In this document: piece by piece, positions 36,019-47,181 of the stretch | How positions within the stretch are numbered: the stretch's first letter is position 1 | Layout: each line of letters begins with the position of its first letter | NCBI GenBank assembly: GCA_000827265.1 | Contig: KN834757.1 | Span: 1,030,537-1,094,536 of the forward strand | Source of the DNA: Collybiopsis luxurians FD-317 M1 | Lineage: Eukaryota > Basidiomycota > Agaricomycetes > Agaricales > Omphalotaceae | Direction: 5' to 3' | Length of the DNA: 64,000 nucleotides | Notes under the pieces: generated by a model | What the model was told of the DNA's origin: nothing | What the model saw: the letters and a program-made list of their open reading frames with translations, nothing else | Databases searched by the model: none | Program-made: the position numbers and the translations under genes

Positions 36019-38135
36019 TCAACACCGATCGAACCACACCTCCGCTCTTTCCTTAATGCTGCTGCCTTGAGGCTTCCCAACACCAGAAGCCCCCCAGAAA
36101 TTACCATCTAAAGCAAATCCCACAGCTATACCATCCCTTATCACAAACTCGGCGGTCATGTCCTTCCCCGTTATCTCGTAATTCATCCAATAGGGCTTGG
36201 ATGAATCGTTAGTTGGCTAAACAAACATTCAGTCAAGATTTCGGTATCTGTCTCTGTTCTCAAGCTCACCAGACTTCGAGGAAGTAAAACTTTGAACGTA
36301 TCCCGCTCCATGTGGGTCAGGACAATATGGGTCGTCCATACTCTGTCCCATCTCGCCCACAAGAACGGCATATCAATTTCCGTCAAATCAGGGAGTTCCT
36401 CCACCTTTTGGGTTGCCAATGAAAAAGTGAGTGTCCCATATGCGGGATTGTTATATTTACCCTCCGCAAGCTGAGAAAAAGGAATAGAAGGAGAGATTCG
36501 AGGTTCAGATATGAATTTACGAGCTTCCTTTTGAGAGTTGAAGGATGAAATGACTTCCTCTTTATATCTACGCGGTCGCTTGTAGTTAATTCGCAAATTT
36601 AGAGAGTATAGGTACATGCCTACCTTGTATTCCAATCGATCGTTTCGAGCCCAAGTATGGTATCCACTAGGTGGTATTTAATTATCTCCATAATGTAACT
36701 TCCCATATCACCATCATTTGAGAGAACCGCAATTCCAAGATTATCATTTGGGAATCGGGACACGACAGCAGTGAAGCCTGGATTGTCTCCTGTGTGCTAA
36801 AAACCGATTCTGCCGTTCAACAAGTGCCTGCATTGACGGCAGCAAGACATACCTCTATTAATACTGGGGGAATTGCACGTGAGAGACAAATCAAGCCTTG
36901 CAGAAAGACCAAGCGTACAATGCCCTCGATAAGACTTGGTAAATAACCCGGCTCCATATACCGACGGAGAAAATTCTGGATATTGACTAGAGCTTCACAG
37001 TCAGCTAGTATGAGAGCTACAGCCTAGAAACTCACATAGGAGCCGTTACAGCTGTGATGCTACTGGAAACTTTCTTGATAACTTCTCGAGGAATAATTTG
37101 TTCTCCGGTGAGCGGATGGCTTCCTTCAAGGAGCAAAACTTGAAGCCATATCGCCTGTTCAAATAATCAAATGGATATCACGACAGAATTACTTATCGCC
37201 TACCATATCAGCGGCACTAGTAATTACTCCGCCAGGGCCCAATCTAACTATAAGCCCAGGTCGGGATTGAGGTCATCACATTCTGAAGAAACATGCGTAC
37301 TGCTATTGGCCTCTCCGCTTGAAGGTGCAGCATGAGGCATTGCCCTTGGCGTACCCCCGAATACATCATCTTCACGTCTTGTACTGTGGTCCTTCTTGAA
37401 TCCATCTGCCAAAGCTGGGCGATTCGTTGCATAACTTGTCGCATTCATGCCCAGAGGATTAAAGATCTTTTCCTGAACAAACTGAGGGAACGGTTTCCCA
37501 TACAATACTTCTGGAAGATAAGAAACGGTCATGTACATGAGGTTATTGTACTGCTGTGTCTCGCGAAATTCTGAAGAAGGGCGTAAATGTTTCATTTTCT
37601 CCAGCTGTAAGTCGCCAGCCGTTCAGGGTTAATCCATATGGAATTTTTCAGGTAACGTACTAAGGATGCCCTAGTATCATCGAGCGCATACACATTTTCG
37701 TGCCGAGGAAGACCCGTTCTATGGCTGAGCATATCAACGATAGTGGTTTCTGACGACGCAATAGGGTCTTGAAGCTTCCATTCGGGTAAAATTGTATGAA
37801 TCTTCGAGTTCCAAGATAGACGAGGAGACAATGTCTCATCCGATATCAAGATACCAGTTGCGATGGCCGTAACTAGCTGATAAAAATGACTATCCAAATA
37901 CACATAGATCCCTGATGTAACGAACCTTGGAATTCGAGGCAATAGCAAACAGAGTATTTTCGTCTACTTTGGTGCCGTCTGATTTGGCTGTACCATAACC
38001 TTTGGTCTCTACAGTCCAAGCACCGCTGTCGTCTCTTCGAACAAGCGCGATGGAGAGTCCTCCTGGAGACTTCCACTCACGAAGGATGTCCTGAATAAAT
38101 TCATCTACGGCAGATGCTGAAAGGATGGACTTCAT
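36019..38135 (-). CDS. Serine beta-lactamase-like hydrolase/esterase
   Basis: Penicillin-binding-protein/class C beta-lactamase fold; in fungi these are mostly esterases or amidases of unknown substrate. The start at 38135 gives MKSILSASAVDEFIQ without a signal peptide, so it is probably cytosolic. The active-site triad motifs are present: SNSK (SxxK) in FAIASNSK, YNN (YxN) in ETQQYNNLMY, and HTG (the KTG equivalent) in HTGDNPGF. Other landmarks are MLSHRTGLPRH and IFNPLGMNAT. A C-terminal domain of about 150 residues (ISPSIPFSQLAEGKYNNPAYGT on to EVWFDRC) has the lipocalin-like extension seen in many fungal members. Several short introns occur. Fungal homologues sit in some biosynthetic clusters, but here there is no cluster around it. 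Confidence 0.85.
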
Positions 38136-39188
38136 CGCGTTCTCGCGGCTTCTTGATGATTACACTACGAGGAATAGACCACTGAGGCCCAGTGGAAGTA
38201 TTCAATTAACGCGTGATACTTCGGGCCGAAATTCCGGATACGCGTCCTGAACGCGTTTTATCAAGGATACATCCTGCAGATTTTTGCCCTTATTTTACTA
38301 CTGTAGCCAGCTCCACGCATGTAGCTGATATTCAGAGCCATGTGGTAATTGTTCGGTGCAGAGAGCCGCAGAACAATCAGGCCTCAGGTTCAACACCTAC
38401 GCCTCGCGAGTCAAAGAGTCAACTGACAGTCTCCGGAGCCGGTCGTTCTTCTTTGTCCGTTTCCTCGACCTTAGGCTTGACTACCTCTTCATCGGCCTAG
38501 GAAATCCAGAAAGGCAGTATTCACAGTAACTTCGTCATCTCATGATCATCGGAGAGTCGCATGCATGTTATAGCCTAGTACCTCGTCGGCTGGGGTTTTT
38601 ATGCGACGTTCTGAAAGTAAAACGTCCCGAAGATCGAATCTTTTATCCTTCTACTTAGTCACATCTTCTTGGCTTGGGATTTTCTGGGTCTTCACTCTTC
38701 TTCTCGAGTCCGAGTCTGTGGACTGTGGCTGCACTTGCAAAAGTACTCCTAGTCTGGTATATAAAATTTTGGGAGGGACTGATTGAAGATATTCTCGTGT
38801 TCCTTACCTCGGAACGCCCAAAGTCTATTCTAGGAATTCAAAGTCTCGATCGGAGCAAGTCAAGATCTTGAATTTTCGAGCCAGTGGTCGTCACCTGGTA
38901 GACTATCCAGTCCCAGAGGATGCGCGAATCAGACTTCTTGAACATTCAAGTTGGGTCGGGGGTCACTTTTGGAACTGGAAGGATTTCGCGACGACATCAT
39001 AACACAGTAGGTACTTCCACGGTCTGGGCATCATAGGTAGATTGGCTTGCCGTGGTTGAGCATTGAGATCTTGAGACTAGACTCCAAAGACATTCTTCAT
39101 TCTTAAGACCGGAAATCCTAAAATCATAAGAACCCGGTCAAAAACGTATGAAAAGGTCCAGGTTGACATGCACCTCGACATAACTAAT
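38136..39188. other. Intergenic apart from the doubtful small gene
   Basis: Holds the upstream region of the beta-lactamase-like gene, the doubtful minus-strand pieces described at 38419-38945, and the approach to a tRNA-His gene. Nothing else recognised. Confidence 0.35.
38419..38945 (-). pseudogene. Possible small acidic-tailed gene or gene remnant
   Basis: Not recognised. On the minus strand, coding-like pieces separated by plausible introns can be read. They are MFKKSDSRILWDWIVYQ (38895-38945), NRLWAFR (38808-38829), TVHRLGLEKKSEDPENPKP (near 38670-38727), RRIKTPADE (38582-38609) and a highly acidic end ADEEVVKPKVEETDKEER...VS (38419-38496). Donors and acceptors fit except between the third and fourth pieces. 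There every join meets a stop codon or lacks a consensus donor. Either the gene is inactivated, a splice site is non-standard, or the pieces are chance. No ORF longer than about 30 codons supports it alone. Confidence 0.3.
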
Positions 39189-39279
39189 GTCCCTGTCGAT
39201 TAGTGGTCAAATCATCACGTTGTGGTAACTAACGCAGCTGCAAACCGTGAAGCCGGGAGCTCGAATCTCCCCAGGGACA
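39189..39279 (+). tRNA. tRNA-His(GUG), 19-nt intron, copy 2
   Basis: Mature sequence identical to the copy at 31862. The intron differs (TAACTAACGCAGCTGCAAA, 19 nt) and contains CAGCTGCAAA, which is shared with copy 3. Confidence 0.93.
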
Positions 39280-39552
39280 ATGGATGGGTACTGTTTTCGG
39301 GTTTTTTATTTTCTCGCCATGGCCTCGCAACCTTTTTAGCTAACTCGTTAAAAGTGCAGAATGATTATCCGGGTATATAATAGGTAAAAGGTAACGTCGT
39401 TACTGACGGCACACAACCATCGAGGTGCTCGCGAAAGAAGCAGACGTAGAATGAAAATGAAAACACCCGTATATCATCAAATGTCCTTTCACGATCGAGG
39501 TAATTAAAGTATGAAAGAAAAAAAGTCCGATTCAAACAAAATCTCCATCTCC

Positions 39553-41100
39553 TTACGAAACAATCAATGCAACAGTACCCAAGACTAAAGCTCCCATCAT
39601 CCCAAGCACTACACTAGCTCCGCCCTTTACACCTTGTGCGGCATTGGACGATGAACCCGAGCCCGAGCTCGTACCGCTAGTGCTAGAAGATGAAGAGCCT
39701 GAAGCAGACTTGGTGCCCGTTGCCGAGCCGGATGACCCAGCGGATGAAGTAGGTGCGACCGAGACGAGGTTCTTGACTGTGGACCACGAGGCGCTAGAGT
39801 CCGACGAAGAGTTGGTATACGGGATCCAGTTGACTGCGCCAGAGGAGGTCAGTTGAACGATGGCAGCGTCCGAGGCAAAGTAGGTTGCGGAAGAGTCTTT
39901 GGTAGAAGGTCCAGCCATTGAAGTGGTTGTATTCGACTACAGAATGAATTAAGGGATGGGTATGGAGGAAATGAGAAATGAAACTCGTACGATAACGTCA
40001 ATGATATAGGTGGCGGATCCGTCGTCAGGGATGAAAGCGAAAGCTTGTTGGACCTGTACGAGAACAGAGTTCTAGGCTGCACGAACGACCATAAGGAGAA
40101 ATTGCATACCTGTCCGTTGGACGTGGGCTGGAAGATTGATGCCGTCTGACCATGTTGAGCGGGGAAGTTGCCATATGGCTGAGATTGCGGCTGGAAGTAC
40201 GAGACTGCAGGGAGAGTTCGTAAATGCGGCGATGTAAAAGGACGGGTAGTCCCAGAACCCAGGTTACTCACAGTGAATAACAAAGATATCTGCGCTACCC
40301 GCAGCCACACCAGGGACGTCTAAGAAGTGAACGTGGTTGTTGGCAAGAGCCATGACGGGTTGGTAGTTTGTAGTGTCAAAGCCGGCTTTTTCAACATCGG
40401 TCCAAGCGATGCTACTAGATGAAGCGGAGGTGGTAAGATTGGTGAAGCTGAGGAACCAGAGTTCGCCAGCGTCGGATAGGGCATCTGGAAGGATTAGGAA
40501 TAAGCTGGAAGAAGACGGGCCCAAAAAGTTGCTCACAGAAAACGTTTGTATCGTGGTCAAGAATAGCAGAGAAACCATCGGGACCACCGGTGGTAGTTTG
40601 GGTAGTCCATGATTTTTTGGAAGGGTCAAAGATGTGCACATTGTTCGGGTTGGAGTTGTCACCGTTGAGGACGTAGATTGCGTTGTAGAACTGGAGTATG
40701 AAAGTGAATACGGGTCAAGCTGGATTAACAATGGCAATACCTGAGAAAGATAGCAGGTGGTATTGGAAGCGTCGAAAGGTCTGCAAAAAAGAGCCAGTCA
40801 CTGAACAGTCCCCTGAATGGAGCATTACACTCACGGTCTCCCAGAAGCAGTGACATCCGACGCAGTGCCTGACCGACGGATAGTGAGTTTCAAGAATGAA
40901 TTTCATGACGGACAAAAGACATTACCTGAGCCCCATGAATCTGAAGTACCAGCATTATAATCCTTTCCGTTGAAGCCAAAAGCGTACAAGTTGAAGGAAG
41001 CGTCAAAGGCTACACAAGGAGTTGCTTGGGCATTGTGAACGAAGCCACTGAAAGCAACGAAGAGGGGCAAAAGAGAGACGAGGGTTAGCAGGCGGGACAT
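39553..41100 (-). CDS. Secreted, GPI-anchor-type surface protein, kelch-like
   Basis: The start at 41100 opens a signal peptide (MSRLLTLVSLLPLFVAFSGF, cleavage near AQA-TP). A beta-rich ectodomain follows with kelch-type strands (VHIFDPSKKSWTTQTT, VFYALSDAGELWFLSF, NHVHFLDVPGVAAGSADIFVI). The C-terminus has a Ser/Thr/Gly-rich stretch (about residues 60-100 from the end), then a hydrophobic end (SVVLGMMGALVLGTVALIV) without a basic tail, as in GPI-anchor signals. At least seven introns split it into small exons. Proteins of this build are common and uncharacterised in Agaricomycetes. It is probably displayed on the cell wall or plasma membrane. No catalytic motif was seen. Confidence 0.78.
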
Positions 41101-41395
41101 GGGTGGGGTTGGAAAAAAAAAGAGTGGAGTGTGTAGAAGGAGTGAAAGAAGCGTAACGCCGTCACCACACCTGAATGATCGCCGTTACTCATCGGTTAAA
41201 AATAGACTAAGAAGAGTACACAACCTGGTTCAGAGATGGTCGTTGAGGTCGTTGAGAGAAAGCTAGTACAGTCTATCTATAGCTTTTTAACGCCAATGCC
41301 AAGTGACATCCAGGTACTACCGTCAATCCATTGCCTAGTCAAAAAAAGGGAATTTATATTCATAGCAGACAGCTAATAAAAACACTCGTCCTCCT

Positions 41396-41488
41396 CGTCA
41401 CCTGTGCGATTCGAACACACGCGGGCAAAGCCCAACCGCTGGACTGCTAAGTAGCAGGCGATCCCGTTAACCACTCCGGCAAAGTGAC
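41396..41488 (-). tRNA. tRNA-Ser(GCU), 11-nt intron, copy 3
   Basis: Reverse-strand copy of the same tRNA, identical in the mature part. Its intron is CTTAGCAGTCC; the AGCAG in it can pair with CTGCT of the anticodon loop, the usual pre-tRNA structure. It lies 190 bp from a tRNA-His on the same strand. Confidence 0.93.
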
Positions 41489-41677
41489 CCTATACTGCTC
41501 AAGGGAGCGTTGAACACTGCCAAGAAGGAATGAATACCTGACGATAGTTGCGCCAAACACAAGTAAGACTGAGGATTGAACATCCTTCGCGTGATTACGG
41601 AAAGTGGTAAATGAGTCGGAGCTTATGCGTTGCTTCCAGGGTGGTCCAAAAAAAAAGGCTACTCAAAGAATATGCAT

Positions 41678-41761
41678 TGTCCCTGGGGAGATTCGAGCTC
41701 CCGGCTTCACGGTTTGCAGCTGTACCACAACGTGATGATTTGACCACTAATCGACAGGGAC
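41678..41761 (-). tRNA. tRNA-His(GUG), 12-nt intron, copy 3
   Basis: Mature sequence identical to the copies at 31862 and 39189. It has the shortest intron of the three (TACAGCTGCAAA). Confidence 0.93.
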
Positions 41762-42218
41762 ATTATTGAATGGTGTCAATGTATCTATGGGATCCAAGGC
41801 GGCAAATTGCTAATGTAACGGAGAGAATTCCACATTCAAATCAATATCCTCGAGCTCTAGACTTGAATAGTTTCATTTATTGCAAAAAATCATGACAAGT
41901 CGTAACAAGTCGTGAGGGGTTCGTTAATACAAATGAAAAAACTCCAAGACCAAAAAGGTAAAAACAGTATGCCACACAATACACAAGCCATGGAAAGGTA
42001 GAAATAGGTAGCAACAGGTTGGAGGAGGGATGAATGGCACAATTGTGGAGCGGTGGCGGCAGGATGGGAGTTGTTGTAAGATGGTGACGATGATGAATGC
42101 AGATGATAAATAATGCAAAAAAGCAAAGGCCGCAAATACAGGACAGCAAAAAAATAACAAAGCATGATGGAATGGGGCAAAAAGTCGAACGCGCATTAAA
42201 CATTCGGTGGTTTATTTA
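41762..42218. other. Intergenic, 3' side of the small hypothetical gene
   Basis: No gene. AT-rich with poly-T/C tracts on the minus strand. Overlapping minus-strand open frames here are low-complexity readings of the same tract. Confidence 0.4.
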
Positions 42219-42802
42219 TTATGACCTTTCCTCAGCGGAACTGGGTGGCCGTGAGTTTGCACCTCCTGCGCTTTCGCTTTGCCCTCTCGGTCTTGCATCT
42301 GATAATGCGGAAGGTGACCTTTTCGGTAATGATAAATCATCTTGCGAGCCTTTGGAGAAAAAATCGTCTTCGCCTTCATAGGGTGACGATGATGCATTTA
42401 TCTGAATAGCGAGACAGGGTTGGAATAACCACAAAGCGAAGACGACGGACATGAACGTACCCACTGCCCCAAAACATCAGCAACCCTCGCAGCCTCTTCT
42501 GGACTAAACCGACATTCTGTTCCCTTCTCCGCGTGTAGCCTCAACAATTCACTCAGAGACCTCTTCCCCTTGGCTCCATTCTTCGGTGTTGCATCGACGC
42601 CATCAGCCGCGTCGCCTTCAGCTGGAAAGGCTACCGAATTTCGTGGTGTTTTTGTCGAAAGATCAGCTATACTAAGATCACCCTCATTCAACATGAGTGA
42701 CCGATCCCAGTCCTCGCTTTGTGAGCCGTTGGAGTGAATAGATAGTTGTGACATGGAGCGGGAAAAGTCAGAGGAGGCGTCGACGTCTAGCAAGGAAGGC
42801 AT
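42219..42802 (-). CDS. Small hydrophilic protein, function unknown
   Basis: Two exons, 42461-42802 and 42219-42401, with a 59-nt intron (GTACGTTC...CTATTCAG). They encode about 174 residues. It is Ser/Glu/Lys-rich and mostly disordered, with one folded-looking stretch KGKRSLSELLRLHAEKGTECRFSPEEAARVADVLGQW. This is a helical segment that looks conserved, split exactly at its end by the intron. The C-terminal half (SSSPYEGEDDFF onward) is acidic then Ser/Pro-rich. No membrane helix or signal peptide. Probably cytoplasmic or nuclear; no family name can be given. Confidence 0.72.
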
Positions 42803-43181
42803 GATAAGAAGAGTGGTGAGGCTCGTGAATTAATCGGGGTGGAGAGTGATAAATTCGTGTCCAGTCTGGCAGCTGAATAAGACTTCTAAGTCAGATATCT
42901 AAACTGAACAAGACATGAGTGGCTTGGAATGGCGATGAAAGGACAGAAAGCTGACAGAGATTATTATAAAGTAAAGTCATAAAATGAAATGCTCAAAGTC
43001 AAAGACGACGAGCAAATAGAGAGAATGGGAAAAGGGACGAGTAAATAAATGCGCTGGTGGCGGTTTTGATTCCGACAACTCTCACGCGAAATCAACAAAA
43101 ATGCTATTATGGGCGCTTTGTCACGAGTATACATAAGCGCCCATTATGTTCAGTCAGGTCAAAGTTCGAATCAACACCATA

Positions 43182-43274
43182 GTCACTTTGCCGGAGTGGT
43201 TAACGGGATCGCCTGCTACACAGCAGCTCAGCGGTTGGGCTTTGCCCGCGTGTGTTCGAATCGCACAGGTGACG
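43182..43274 (+). tRNA. tRNA-Ser(GCU), 11-nt intron, copy 4
   Basis: Mature part identical to the other three. The intron CACAGCAGCTC again contains AGCAG, able to pair with the anticodon loop. Confidence 0.93.
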
Positions 43275-43487
43275 ATTTGGCGATGGCGTTGTAATTTTTC
43301 CAATTTTTTTTCAATAATGAATTATCAACATCTGACCAGCTGAACTTCCTCAATTGCCTTTTCTGCCGTCCAGGACCTCGTGTACCATCAATTTCACAGT
43401 CCTAGTTCGACATCCAATGTTTTTGTGATTCATGTACTAAGTATACAACGTCAAGTTTATCAATCCACGTATCAACTTGTCATCCTA

Positions 43488-44903
43488 CTAAGGCAAGCAC
43501 TGGCTGTAATACGCGTTAATCACAGTGCAAGTCGTACCGGCAACGCAAGCCGTAGGTCCTGTCCAACCGATCCCTCCGCTACATGGTGTTCATCAGACAG
43601 GAAGTAACAAATCTCGCGAGACTTACCATTGACCCCATTCAGCTGAGGTTCCCCCCGTACCAGTACCGCCTCCTGTACCAGTGCCGCCTCCCGTACCTGT
43701 GCCACCTCCAGTACCCGTACCACCTCCAGTACCTGTACCACCCCCCGTACCAGTCGACCCGCTATGCAGAGGATAAGTGGCGTTCCAAAATAATACTGCA
43801 AGCTACATACGTGATACCGAACCACGCCAAATCGATAGTCTCATGAACCGGGACAGTATGACCAACCCCAGCGGCCGAATATCCGACGACTTGAGACCCG
43901 TACGTGGTCATCGTGTATCCACTTTGCGGATCATTAGCCGTGGTAGTAGTCGCTGTTTGCGATAAACCAAAGACATTGGTCCATTCTTTGATTTCTTCGC
44001 CATAGTTGGGGTAGTAGAGCGTCGTATCGGCTGTTCCGTGCCAGAGCATCATCTTTGGACGTGAGCCTATTAATTAATCAAGACATCAATGCGAGAAGTA
44101 GGTTGTTTGGAAAGGCTGCCTCACCTGTGTAGCCAGAATAAGCAGCTCGGACTTGGTCACCCTATATATTCGTTAGTTCTCTGCCGATTATCCCTGTTAA
44201 GAGCGTCCTTACCCATTGCTGAGCAGTCTTGATGAGTTGACCTTCGGCACACTGCGAGTTCCAGTCGCTTGATCCCGCGAAACATCCAAACGGTACACCA
44301 GAGTATGCAGAGGCGGCCGCGAAAAGTTCTGGGTAAGAACCAGCCATGACATTGGTCATCATAGCTAGGTACTGTAAGTCAGCCGCACATTTTTCAAATA
44401 ATCAGAGTACCTACCTCCAGAAGAAGTTCCAGTGACAAATACTTTGCTCGCGTCTACTCCGTAGTGACTAATCTATTGAAAATGTACATTAATGCTTCTT
44501 TCAACGCCAGTAAGTTACTTACAGCGTAGGTGACCATCGAAGCGATACCTTGCGAATCGCCTCCACCATTGTGACTCAACGTCTGAGGTGTATTGACGTC
44601 GAAACAGCCTCCACTTCTCGGAGAGTTGGGATAGATGACCAAGAATCCGTACTGGTCTGCGAGGTTGGCATACTGGGTGCCCTGGAAGTACGCTTGGGCT
44701 GTTCCAGTACAGTAGTGAATAGCGACAATGAGAGGCAGAGGAGAAGCAAGTTTGGCGGGTTTGTACAGGAACATGCCCACATTATTGGGATTTGCACCGA
44801 AAGTACCACTTGCTATCTGCGTCAAGGGCTGCGTAGCGCCATTGACGAAAGTGGTCCACGATGAGAGGAGCACGGCCAAAGCAGGAAGAGCAAACCTAAG
44901 CAT
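43488..44903 (-). CDS. CE1 acetylxylan/feruloyl esterase with C-terminal CBM1
   Basis: Secreted plant-cell-wall esterase that removes acetyl or feruloyl groups from xylan. The signal peptide is [16 protein letters not shown] with cleavage near VNG-AT. The alpha/beta-hydrolase domain shows [28 protein letters not shown], the nucleophile elbow GTSSGG (Ser), [14 protein letters not shown] with the acid, and [12 protein letters not shown] with the His. A linker of about six TGTGGG-type units joins it to a fungal cellulose-binding module. CBM1 reads [16 protein letters not shown], then [13 protein letters not shown], with Cys and aromatic residues in place; an intron splits its first Cys codon. 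Introns also divide the catalytic domain. Length is about 380 residues, normal for CE1-CBM1. It indicates a lignocellulose-degrading lifestyle. Confidence 0.93.
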
Positions 44904-45329
44904 GTTTCCTTCGATGTTTGTTGGATATTGAGCGACATTTTATACTACAGCATTTTCCTTCGTCCATATCGATGTTCCACCGTTCACGACGCGCCAAGAC
45001 TTCCAGATAGATCATCTGAGCGTGCAATACTGTAATAATGAACGGTTTACTCGCGTGAACTCCGCCAAGCGAACGCTTGCAGCGTTTAATTCCCATTAAA
45101 TCAACATAAACTAAGGGGAAGAGAATATAACGGCCTTTCTTCGCGTACTTCCGTTTCCGAAGTTTTGCAAGAAGAATGGCCTCGAAGGAGAACATCAAGC
45201 GAACAGCCGGTGCAAATCAAGCTCCCTGTCAAGCATTCTGTGGCTGCAAAACCGATGAGTGAAAGCCTGCCGGGGTCTGGCGAAAACTTGGAGAATCGAA
45301 CAGCGTAAAGCATCTATTTCCCTTTGCAT
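44904..45329. other. Promoter side of the esterase gene
   Basis: About 425 bp between the start of the esterase gene and the end of TSR3, both on the minus strand. TTTTATACTACAGC at 44939 is a possible TATA-like element about 35 bp upstream of the start. Nothing else was recognised. Confidence 0.4.
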
Positions 45330-46745
45330 CTACTCATCATCCGAATCAGATAGCGGGGGCTGTTTTGAAGAGACTTTCTCCGAGATTGCTTCCTCGACAT
45401 ACTCTCGCTTTCCCCCGCATACCCTTGATCCGGAGTCATCTTCACTTCCAGAAACACTAGTACGTTTTTCTCCATCCTCATCTCCATCCTCACCATCGTC
45501 ATCTTCTCCTGAGCTTTCCTGCCGTCGATGATTTGGGTTTTTGAATAAGAGATCTTCACCATCAAGACCGAAGTCGGACGAGTTGATATGTGCGTCTAGC
45601 GTAGGGAACGTCTGCATGAGCCAAACACGGTAAAGAAAGAAAAAGCACTGACTCTTCTCTCTCCTCGATTCCTCCCAGCTATTTTCCAACTCATCGATGA
45701 CCTGATCCTGAGCCGCGCTAACTTCAGCTGCGGTGGTACATTTTTTATATTTTTCCAGAAAAGGTCTGAGTTTGGCTGGTTGGTAAGGAAGGACGAAAAG
45801 TCAAATTTTTACCCACCGATTAACCTGATAAAATGACCCTCCCCATCCAAATCCAGCCAACAACGTCTCTGCATAAGAATCAAAACCAGTGATGTAAAAA
45901 GCTGCAGCGAGAGCTTCAACACAGTTTAACCTCCATGGTTTACCATAGTTGGTGGGATTAGTTGCGATGAGGTAAGGTACTAATATAATGATATTGGCAT
46001 TAGGAAGAAGCAGGACAGTCGCAGGTAAAACTCTCTCCAAAATTACGCACATAACCTTTCGTGAGGACTAGCGATCTTTCCAAATGGAACGTCGTCTAGA
46101 CGTGCCCAGGAGCATTCGACGACAGCGAGACCGCTTTGAAATATGATATCTCGGTCTGAAGGGGAAATTACTTGAGTTCCCTTAGGTCTTTAGGAATCAT
46201 CGAAGCGAAGGGTCAGAGATCAACGTGAGTAACGGAAAGTCGAAAACTCACGTAACGACGATGCCTCTGAACCTTCCCTGACCGACTTTCATTTCTTTTA
46301 TAAGTCCTAGTCTCGCGAGTTTCTTGCCTGAACATCTTCGTGGGTCACAGTGGTCGAAATCCTAGATAGATACATTACCCGGAGCACTGCCAATCATAAG
46401 TCATACTCACCCACATAGCTACGGGAACGTCTATTCGCCTTTTTCTGGGTGAGGAATTTTTATCCAAATCGGAGGCTGGAAGGAAGAAGTGAAATTATGC
46501 CACAAAGCGATAGATGGAAACGTACAGCTTGTGCTAGCAGTTGTATCCTCATCTGAAGAATCATTGTTATCATCGATAATACTCTCCGGCTTTCCGTCAT
46601 TATCAACATATCGTTCATATCGCTCCGTCACACCTCTGGTAGTTCCACTGTGTCCTTTTCCTTTTCCTCTTCCCCGTCCACCTCGTCCACCTCTCCCGCG
46701 TCTCGACGGGATTGCTGTGAAATCGGAGTTGTTTTTACGACCCAT
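45330..46745 (-). CDS. TSR3: TSR3, 18S rRNA aminocarboxypropyltransferase
   Basis: Transfers the aminocarboxypropyl group from S-adenosylmethionine to the hypermodified pseudouridine of 18S rRNA during late 40S maturation. The start at 46745 leads to an Arg/Gly-rich N-terminus ([17 protein letters not shown]) and an acidic patch. The conserved core follows across exons: [73 protein letters not shown] and [13 protein letters not shown] with [12 protein letters not shown]. The C-terminal tail of about 110 residues is strongly acidic ([17 protein letters not shown]), as in yeast. Several introns are present, including one that isolates the two-codon Met-Trp before DFDHC. A confident family match. 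Confidence 0.93.
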
Positions 46746-46841
46746 TCAATAGACAGTCGTGGTGAAGAAAAACCGGCTGAAATAAGCGCTTATCAATGTA
46801 GAGTAGTGCAAAAACAAAAATTCAGACAATCAATCAGAACA

Positions 46842-46937
46842 TACACCGTTCGGGAATCGAACCCGAGCCGCTTGCTCACGTGTGTGGTGTGGCGTCCGCA
46901 TGGAAGGCAAGCATGATAACCACTTCACCAACGGTGT
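46842..46937 (-). tRNA. tRNA-Gly(UCC), 24-nt intron
   Basis: Read on the minus strand: acceptor ACACCGT/ACGGTGT with A73. The D-arm GTGAAGTGGTTATCAT is close to yeast tRNA-Gly(UCC). Anticodon stem is CTTGC/GCAAG and the loop C-T-TCC-A + A. The T-arm is TCGGG-TTCGATT-CCCGA. The intron of 24 nt (from TGCGGACGCC to CACGTG) follows base 37. The A1-U72 start of the acceptor is unusual for glycine. Confidence 0.88.
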
Positions 46938-47181
46938 ATAATTTTATATGACTGTTTTACTGAATACCTGTTAATTCAGCAGTGACTGTTACGAGTAGTA
47001 TATATACGTCAAATATACATCAAGCAGAAATGGTAAATTCGAACTAAAGTAAAAGAGGAACCGAGTTACATGGCAGTCAAGTCTTTATCTAGACTATAAT
47101 TACCTCCCCCCAGAAGAAAAAGAATTACTGCCTCGCCTTGATCAATATGGGCATTTGTTTGCCCTCTGTTGAGCAGACTTG

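Noticed and set aside
4436..38135. A biosynthetic cluster joining the P450s, the beta-lactamase-like protein and the repeat peptide
   Set aside because: They are separated by housekeeping genes (URC1, NTH1, SNF8) or by long gene-poor spacers; spacing and content do not look like a cluster.
41877..42203. Three overlapping hydrophobic minus-strand frames
   Set aside because: Cys/Phe/Leu-rich readings of a CT-rich tract in three frames at once, a sign of base composition rather than coding.
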